DNA from: Anthostomella pinea
Lineage: Eukaryota; Ascomycota; Sordariomycetes; Xylariales; Xylariaceae
Reading direction: 5' to 3'
Length of the DNA: 64,000 nt
Assembly: GCA_963556695.1 (NCBI GenBank)
Contig: CAUWAG010000020.1
Span: 5,704,001 to 5,768,000, forward strand
Part shown: piece after piece, positions 57,558-64,000 of the stretch
Position numbering within the stretch: position 1 is the stretch's first letter
How the letters are laid out: each line of letters begins with the position of its first letter
Made by a program: the position numbers and the translations under genes
Notes under the pieces: generated by a model
What the model was told of the DNA's origin: nothing
The model's input: only the letters and a program-made list of their open reading frames with translations
The model's database searches: none

Positions 57558-58817
57558 ATGAAGTGGCTCATCGCAGGAGCTTTCGCTCTCGCCGCCCCCG
57601 TCCACGCAGGCCTCCGTTTTCAATGTTCAACCTTGACAATCCAACGCCTCGACCCAGTGGTCCAGCCCGGCGCCGTCCCCGCCGCGCATGTGCACCACAT
57701 CGTGGGCGGCAACGCCTTCAACGCGACGACCATGCTGGGCGACGTGAGTTCGCGGGCCACCTGCACGACGTGCGAAATGGCCGAGAATTTCTCAAACTAC
57801 TGGACGGCGGCCCTGTACTTCAAACATCCCACCAACGGCTCCTACCACCGCGTGCCCGTCGTCCCGGTGAACCCGGGAACCTGGATGGCTACTCCGGCAC
57901 TCAGGGTGGACTTACTGTCTACTATACCCAGTTCGACCTGTCCCAGGACAACATCCAGCAGCAGCCCGTCAAGTCTTTCCAGCCCGTAAGTCTACAGAGC
58001 GTTGGCACGGCTATGTTCAGGGTTCTAATGTTCTATAGGGCTTCCGTATGACGGTGGGCAGCCCAACTACAACCGGTGCTCCACGAATCGGGCTACGTTA
58101 CCAGTGTCTGTCAAGCGACGGTGGTCGAGGCCAGGAGATGCCTGATTTCCCTACTACACCATGCGCAGGAGGTATCTTTGTCACCCAGCACTTCCCCGCG
58201 TAAGTCTCAACTCTCCTCGTTGACCTAACCCAGTATTGTCCGCTCGGCTAACAGTTAGGCTTAGATGCTGGGATGGTGTGAACCTCGACAGCCCAGACCA
58301 TCAATCACACATGTACAACACCATCCAATCCGACGGTTTCGTAAACGCCGCAGCATGCCCCTCCTCTCATCCCGTGCGGGTGCCGCAGGTAAGTTCCTCG
58401 GCTTTGCCGTCTTGGCAGGCCCAGCCTGTAGCCTGACGCTGAATGTTTTCACCGCAGGTCGCGTTCGAGACCGTCTGGGACACCTCGGGACTCAACAGCA
58501 TGTGGTCCTCCGGGGCTCCCAACCCGTACGTATGGAGCTTCGAAGGCGCCACCGGTGTCAACGGGCCCGGGACCCACGCCGACTACATGTTTGGCTGGAA
58601 GGGCGATGCGCTCCAGCGCGCTATGAACCAGTCGGAGTGTTTCTATGATGGCTGCGGTTCCATCCAGAAGCAGCAGATGTCGGCTGCTGCTGAGTGCACT
58701 ATCCCGCTGACGATTACAGAGCCGACGGACGGGTGTAAGTATTGCGATGCCGGTTCACCATCGATGTGCTAACTTGTAGTAGGGCTCACGGAACTACCGG
58801 GGGTGTCGGGGATGTGA
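57558..58817 (+). CDS. Secreted DUF1996 protein, with one frame problem in exon 1
   Basis: Signal peptide MKWLIAGAFALAAPVHA. Exons are 57558-57985, 58039-58199, 58265-58388, 58458-58734 and 58780-58817. DUF1996 landmarks: FQCSTLTIQRLDPVVQPG, HVHHIVGGNAFN, MAENFSNYWTAALYF, GGLTVYYTQFDLS, FRMTVGSP, ACWDGVNLDSPDHQSHM, THADYMFGWKGDALQ and a final LTELPG. Exon 1 is one base short of an open frame: family members read on through a Pro-Gly-Asn-Leu-Asp-Gly segment, which here needs one more C in AACCCGGG near 57880. A 38-nt GT-AG intron there would also restore frame but is below the usual fungal minimum. With the base added the protein is about 342 residues. The function of DUF1996 is not established. 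Confidence 0.8.
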
Positions 58818-59197
58818 AACATAGGCTCAGTGTGTCCATGATAGAAGCCGCTAGCAGGCTCCTTTTGGCTTGAATTCGAAGCACGAGCTCTTCTTCTCGG
58901 CTTTTTGGACTTTGGCTTGGATTAGTTTGACCAATAGCACATAGCCAAATATCATTTCTGTTTTTTCGAGACCACTAAACTTGACCGCTGTGTTAGAGCG
59001 CAAGGCGTCCCTTTGCCACCGAATTTTTCATCGACCAACAGGAATTGCAAGACACCAGAACCTTGGGTTTTTTAAAATAGAGTGATGAGCATATATAACG
59101 GTTCAGTACTGCTAAGCCCCCTGAGCTCATCCTCATATCACTCAAGCATGGGACATTTCCTGCGCGAGCGTCTTGCGGTACATAGCCTTCAGAGCTA
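58818..59197. other. Intergenic region
   Basis: About 380 bp between the DUF1996 gene and the small convergent gene. No feature is seen. Confidence 0.35.
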
Positions 59198-59605
59198 TCA
59201 AGATCTCGTAGGCTTGATAGACGGCGAAGCCAAAGATCTCCTCCTTCCATTTAACCGGCCTTGAACAGCTTGGTCATGCTGAATGATCTGCGCGACAAAG
59301 CGTACGCAGTGCTTCAGTTCGGTGAATTCCGACTTCTCAGCAACCACGAAGTGGTAAGACCGCACCCAAGTGGCGTTCACGAGGGCATTGTGGCGGGTAA
59401 CTTCGTTGTAGTCAGGGTCTCCGGCATTGGGATGGTTGCTTAAGAAGTCGCGAACATACTCCTCGAAGAATGGGCGTACGGCAGTTGACTCCAATACGTA
59501 GCGAAGGGCGGAGTTCGAAACAAAGGTCTGACCTAGTTTCTGTCGTAGTTTCGTCAGGTCGGCGTCACTCTCGTCCTCTTCGAGGAATCGAAGGATAGAA
59601 GGCAT
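59198..59605 (-). CDS. Small conserved-looking protein of unknown function
   Basis: Single frame of 135 residues from the ATG at 59605. The first 110 residues look helical and protein-like: SILRFLEEDESDADLTKLRQ, VLESTAVRPFFEEYVRDFLS, NATWVRSYHFVVAEKSEF and LKHCVRFVAQIIQ. The last 25 (LNGRRRSLASPSIKPTRS) look less so, and a 3' intron is possible. No signal peptide. I do not recognise a family. Confidence 0.5.
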   Translation of the reverse strand: MPSILRFLEEDESDADLTKLRQKLGQTFVSNSALRYVLESTAVRPFFEEYVRDFLSNHPNAGDPDYNEVTRHNALVNATWVRSYHFVVAEKSEFTELKHCVRFVAQIIQHDQAVQGRLNGRRRSLASPSIKPTRS

Positions 59606-61237
59606 CGCTAGGATAGTTATCAGTATATCGTATTATTGATGCAAATCGACTGCCGTTGGGTTAGTAGGTGGACGAACTTACCAAATGATAACTCAAGAAG
59701 AGTGATAGATCTTAGCTAAGCAAGTAGATCGCGCGGCAGAGCAGCGTTGAGCTGGAGCCTACGGGTTGTATCATTGCACGTTAGTATGATAAGAAGCGTA
59801 ATGGGTCGGGGGCCTTGGGGGGCGTACATAGATTGTTTCAGTGGGTTAGCAAAGGCTTGTAAGTGGTTCTGCCGTGACTCTGATTAATAGCCTGCTGTAG
59901 CTGTGTGGATCTGGAGAAAGAAGCGAAGGAAAAAGATAACCACAGACGGAGCCGTTCTGAATGTTTACATAATTCTCAAGCCCATCCACCATCAGGCATA
60001 GCGATAGAACAATGGGAATTCCACTGTCCAGGGATCATTGGTGGGATTGCACATTGTGGACAATAGCAACATTTGATGTGTTTCGAGTTGAACGAAAGAG
60101 GTGAAGGGGTGAGGGTGAATTGGGGTTAAGATGAGAGGCATGGATGTGTGGGATGATTTCCATCCCGTATTTCCGGACTATGAGCTTGAGTTAATGGAGA
60201 ATAGAACACTATTCGAGACTATCCAGCTTCTAGGAGACCGTTGCAGGCATATCATATTTGACTATTTTCCACTTGCTTGACCTCGTGTTGAGTATTCTCA
60301 GTCCATGCCAAAGCCCGCTCAGCACAGAGAAACTGATGACCATTGCTATGGAGGGCTTGTGTGATATATGTGTGTCAGTGCAATAAGATGTGTGATCAGC
60401 AAGGCCCGGTACAAGTCAAAGACAAGAGGAAAGAGAGCGTTTGCACACAAATATGTATTTTATCCAACTCGATAACACGAGTGGACAACACCAATGGGAG
60501 GCCATCACGTGGGTATGGCTTCGTGATTGCAGATAGCGAAAAGCAATGGCTTCTATGTTGATGAGGTTTATAATACTTCAACATGGAGAGAAGTGGGGAA
60601 ATGCCAGCCATTTACTGTGACTACAAGTAGCAAACTCGCTGCTTATCTGGCTAAAAAAAACAATAGGGCGCAACCTCGCTGCTTTCGTATAGCCTATCAA
60701 GCGGCTATAGAGATGTATTGTACTTCCTAATGGGCCCATACTTGGAAATTCAGGTTGGCACCTGATAACAACACGACTGTGTAGGCAATATTACACAGCG
60801 TTGGAGAAGTGTTCCGGATGCTACCTAGGTACATACTTGGCTGTAATTGAACCGATCACAAGACCATGATCAAATTGACTTTCCACTGAGACTGTGGTCT
60901 ATTAGTCTCACTTCGATACACATTGAAGGGGTTGACATGCGTCAATGCGATCTGAAACACAGCTATATTACATACAAGTGTCCAGGTCTCTCCACGACAG
61001 TAACCGCTTGTTCGACCTGGGCGAGTACCAGAACACAAGGCCGAGACACGGCAGCCCAGCTCAAGCCTGACCCAATAAGTAAATATGAGCATTGTCTAGT
61101 TTCTCGTAATCTGCCATTCCGTCTGGACCTTGATCTGACCTGACTTGGGCTTGATAGACGCATTGTCATCCTTGGTCGGCCGCCTGTCGGAGCTGCCGTC
61201 GTCAAGGCTACCTAAATAGATACCTAGGTAGGTACAC
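59606..61237. other. Gene-free region with TACCTAGGTA palindromes
   Basis: About 1.6 kb with no supportable gene. Exact palindromes at 60822-60831 and 61221-61230, the latter within 20 bp of the O-methyltransferase stop codon. Confidence 0.4.
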
Positions 61238-62561
61238 CTACCCCGTCCAGCCCACCACTATGATACTCATAGTGCTGCCTTCGGGGCGGCACACAGCCTC
61301 TACTTCGTACCGCGGGTCTGCCCCTTTCAAAAGCCGCTCGTACTCGACAGCAGTGCGCTCCTGTGCGTTAAAGATGGTCGCCATGATGGCATCCATCTGG
61401 AAGCCAAAGCGGCCCGTGAGGTCGGTCACGGGCTGGTCCGGAAGCACGTATTCGTATATGAGCAACTTCGTACCCTTGGACATAGCCGGTACCAAGTTTT
61501 GCAGGATATGGATTGCGTGCTTCTCAGCCCAGTTGTGCAGGATGTAACGCATGATGAACGCGGCCGGCGGTGGTTCCATGGTCTGAGGGGTGAAGAAGTC
61601 GTGCTGGACAAATTCGATGCGGACCTTGAGGTGGCCGGGCAGCTGCGAGGGCGCTTGCGATACCACGTGGGCAAGGTCTTGGACAACATAATGCACGTGT
61701 TCTGTGTGAAACGCAAGGTACTGGCTTATCTGGCCGTTGCCACCCCCTATGTCGACGACCTGTGCGCCGGGCTGGTCAATGGACGGCCAGTCGAACGACG
61801 CCAACATTTGTCGCGCATCCCAGGTTTCGCCTTTGGTGAAGAAACCCATGGCTCCGCCAAAGCGCTGCGTCCTCTCGGGTTGGCTTGCAAGGAAAGCAAA
61901 GATTAGCCTCTCGGTCTCATTGAACATGCAAAAGGCAGATTGGTTGGGCTCACCCGCTTCCTGTCCGTGCTTGTCCCACACCTGGGTCAACTTCGACGAC
62001 GCGGGTCCGAGTTCATCTATCTCAAGGCCAACGGCATCGGAGAAGCTCCGATCCGTAGCTAGGCGTCGAGAAGACGCAGTATGCCGCACACGCTTCGTAT
62101 CCGAGTCTTCGACGAAGAAGTGGCTGCCCATGCCCAGGCGAGGGAAACGTCGACAGAGGTCCTCCTTGAGGCCGGACGCTGCGGCGATCTCGCCATAGGA
62201 GGCGGTGCTGCCCAGGGTACGGTGTCTGCCAGGTTGTAACGATACGCAACGCGAAGGGCAAGGGCGTCGGTCCACTGCCTCAATGAATGTCACACCGCGT
62301 TCTCCCAGATTCTCTCAGATGGAAGTAGCATAGATCATTACTCACGCTGAGTGCACAGTCCAAGGTGGTCTGCGCGGCGCCTCGGCTCAATTGCTTCAAC
62401 TCGTTGGCGAGCGCCCAGCGCTCATCCTGGAGCTCGTCCGGTAGCTGGTCGAGCGTGTCGTCATCGAACGATGGGTAGGCGATATTCTGCGCCTCGGGGT
62501 AAGCGTCGAGCTTCTTCGCCCGAGCGAGGATACACTCGGCCATGGAGGTCAGGGACGGCAT
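61238..62561 (-). CDS. COMT-type O-methyltransferase, with one frameshift
   Basis: SAM-dependent O-methyltransferase of the kind that decorates fungal aromatic metabolites; the substrate is unknown. Exons on the minus strand are 62561-62346 and 62274-61238. The N-terminal helical domain (SLTSMAECILARAKKLDAYP, then WTDALALRVAYRYNLADTVP) leads into a winged helix (SYGEIAAASGLKEDLCRRF), but between them the frame shifts by one base in a CCC tract (TACCCTGG, about 62213-62219). With one C added the protein is about 417 residues. SAM-binding motif I is VVDIGGGNGQ, with the later VQDLAHVV acid; the catalytic His lies in RYILHNWAEKHAI. No other biosynthetic gene is within reach downstream. It is either a recent pseudogene or a sequencing error. 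Confidence 0.8.
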
Positions 62562-64000
62562 CTTGGAACGGGTCGCGATGACTAGTCTGGCTTCAATCGA
62601 GCTGAAGCTGAAAGGTGAACGGGCGTGCACAAGTTGACGTGATGAGATGGCTATGTTGTAGACCCGGAAATTCATTACAGCTTGGACTTGAAGACAAAAG
62701 CAATCGCTAACTTGCAGCAGCATGGAACCAACAGACGCGAGACAGTCATGGTGATTGGATGGACCTGGGAAAAGTCGCTGATATCTGCAGACCGTTGGCT
62801 ACCAATAGCTTCCTACATAAGTACCTAGGTACCTGACTGGAGTAGTGTTTGGGTAGGGGGTCTGACCTACAGTCTATGATAATGTGAATCTCATCTTCTA
62901 AGACCCAAGGACATGCAGGCTGTCTCCAATGGGAGGAAAGGGGGGACCGGGGACAGCCACGGCCGGGCCGCGTGGGGACTGATCTGGGGTCAGGGGTCTG
63001 CCCGAGTCGACCCTGGGAACTCTGGAAGCCTGAACCGAGACCACTGCAGGATCCCAGGATACCGCTGCTGTTCTGTCTGTATAAGTCAGACGACGCTTTA
63101 AGTCATGTTGGGAAAGCCATCAGCGCCGCCTTTTCAGGGTCTGCCAATAAACGTTACAACTTAGCCTTCGTGTTCCCAACCCAGCAGGTTGGGAGATGTT
63201 GTCGATGTTGGAATCAATTCAGGCTCTGCCGCAGCCTTGAGAAAATTAACGATTTTTGGTGGCTCATGGCTGAACTCTGTTCGTCTTCTCCCTCTTACAA
63301 CTTAGACACCGAGGCGTTGCAACAATATGATGAGTAATACCGCGAACCGGCGCCGCCATATCCGCTACATTATAGTATACGTCGCAGGGCAGGGTATAGG
63401 CTCCTCCATGTTCGATCCTCCATGTTCGATCCTCCATGTTGCGCCAAGTTGCTCTCAGACGAGTAAGGTGAGGTGTGTCACCCATAATAGGAGACTTCTG
63501 ACCACCACGAAGAGCCACTGGTGGCAGCCGCGGGTAGTATGAATGTCTCGTCAGCTAGGTTGACGACACCCTCACCCTCGATGTTCACCTATCGGAGTAT
63601 CCAAATGGAGTCGAGGTACCCAAGATCCCCTGCTAGCAACTCATGATCGGCTGATGAAGCGACTGTTGAACATCCTCATGAGCCGTTACATTGTGAGGCA
63701 GAGCAGAGGCAAGAATTTACGCGGGAGTGGCCGCATCGATATCGAATATCCTCGCGCTTGTGCGAGCAGTTTCGCACCCTCCACCTTACATTCGAATGCG
63801 AGGCTAGACTTATGGATCTGATCGGTTTCCGACTTGCCGAATGCAAGATAGGCCCTTTGTCGGTGCTTTTTGGAAGCGGTGCGTCGAGGCAATTCATGGA
63901 TGGAGTTTTGCGTTCTGGATCTCGTGGGAGAGGCGCCTGAATGCTTCCGGGGACGATACAACATCGTCGTGAGCACCAACGTTGTGCGCGCTACGCAGGA
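62562..64000. other. Gene-free end of window
   Basis: About 1.4 kb. Holds the O-methyltransferase promoter, an exact TACCTAGGTA at 62822-62831, and a 14-bp tandem repeat CCTCCATGTTCGAT (63403-63440, 2.7 copies). No supportable gene; frames at 62913-63337 and 63676-63979 show no domain. Confidence 0.4.

Noticed and set aside
57876..57913. 38-nt intron in the DUF1996 gene
   Set aside because: It is shorter than the other introns here (all 45 nt or more) and removes residues that fit the family; a one-base error is simpler. Not excluded.
60343..61205. Small genes between 60.3 and 61.2 kb
   Set aside because: Several frames under 100 codons on both strands, none with a domain, splice support or start context.

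Overview
This is a 64 kb piece of a filamentous ascomycete (Pezizomycotina) genome. The evidence is short GT-AG introns (mostly 45-95 nt, with CTAAC-type branch sites), single-copy fungal housekeeping genes with intact splice structure (ORC4, PKC1, SHE9/MDM33), secreted fungal enzymes, an F-box/STAND-type accessory repertoire, a Tad-like LINE, and an AT-rich island that looks RIP-degraded. The class cannot be fixed from the sequence; Sordariomycetes or a relative is my guess.

Layout. 0-0.3 kb: a solo LTR. 0.7-5.5 kb: ORC4 with N-terminal AT-hooks and a PHD finger, then a DUF7053-type protein. 7.1-10.0 kb: secreted GH2 beta-mannosidase. 10.4-13.9 kb: a decayed gene fragment, a truncated Tad-like LINE and a second copy of the first solo LTR. 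15.5-16.5 kb: a secreted Thr-rich repeat protein with a CAP/SCP-like C-terminus. 19.1-20.2 kb: a short-chain dehydrogenase, followed by an NmrA-like remnant. 21.4-27.3 kb: two tandem paralogues of an F-box/nucleotidyltransferase-like family, riddled with small transposons (two MITE-like elements and a tRNA-derived SINE). 28.6-38.0 kb: a conserved block of MFS transporter, HAD phosphatase, SHE9 and PKC1. 40.4-45.2 kb: a YWTD-like beta-propeller protein, a DUF924-like protein and a His/Gly-rich low-complexity protein. 45.2-51.1 kb: a gene-poor transposon graveyard with a SINE copy and an AT-rich island holding three solo LTRs. 52-53.2 kb: a four-helix membrane protein. 53.8-56.8 kb: a SINE copy and a broken STAND-N/ankyrin gene. 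57.6-58.8 kb: a secreted DUF1996 protein. 59.2-59.6 kb: a small unknown protein. 61.2-62.6 kb: a COMT-type O-methyltransferase. The last 1.4 kb appears empty.

Core functions (replication licensing, cell-wall integrity signalling, mitochondrial inner-membrane shape) sit in compact transposon-free stretches. Secreted, recognition-type and tailoring genes sit in or beside transposon-rich stretches. No secondary-metabolite backbone gene is visible.

The most notable signals are: (i) a tRNA-headed SINE family whose 3' tail resembles the 3' end of the resident LINE, with exact 13-bp target duplications at two copies; (ii) three otherwise intact genes that each break at a C-tract exactly one base short; (iii) a STAND/ankyrin gene with two in-frame TAG codons; (iv) a palindrome, TACCTAGGTA, repeated far above chance and only between genes; (v) nested solo LTRs in a RIP-like island. 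I found no CRISPR array, rRNA or canonical tRNA gene.
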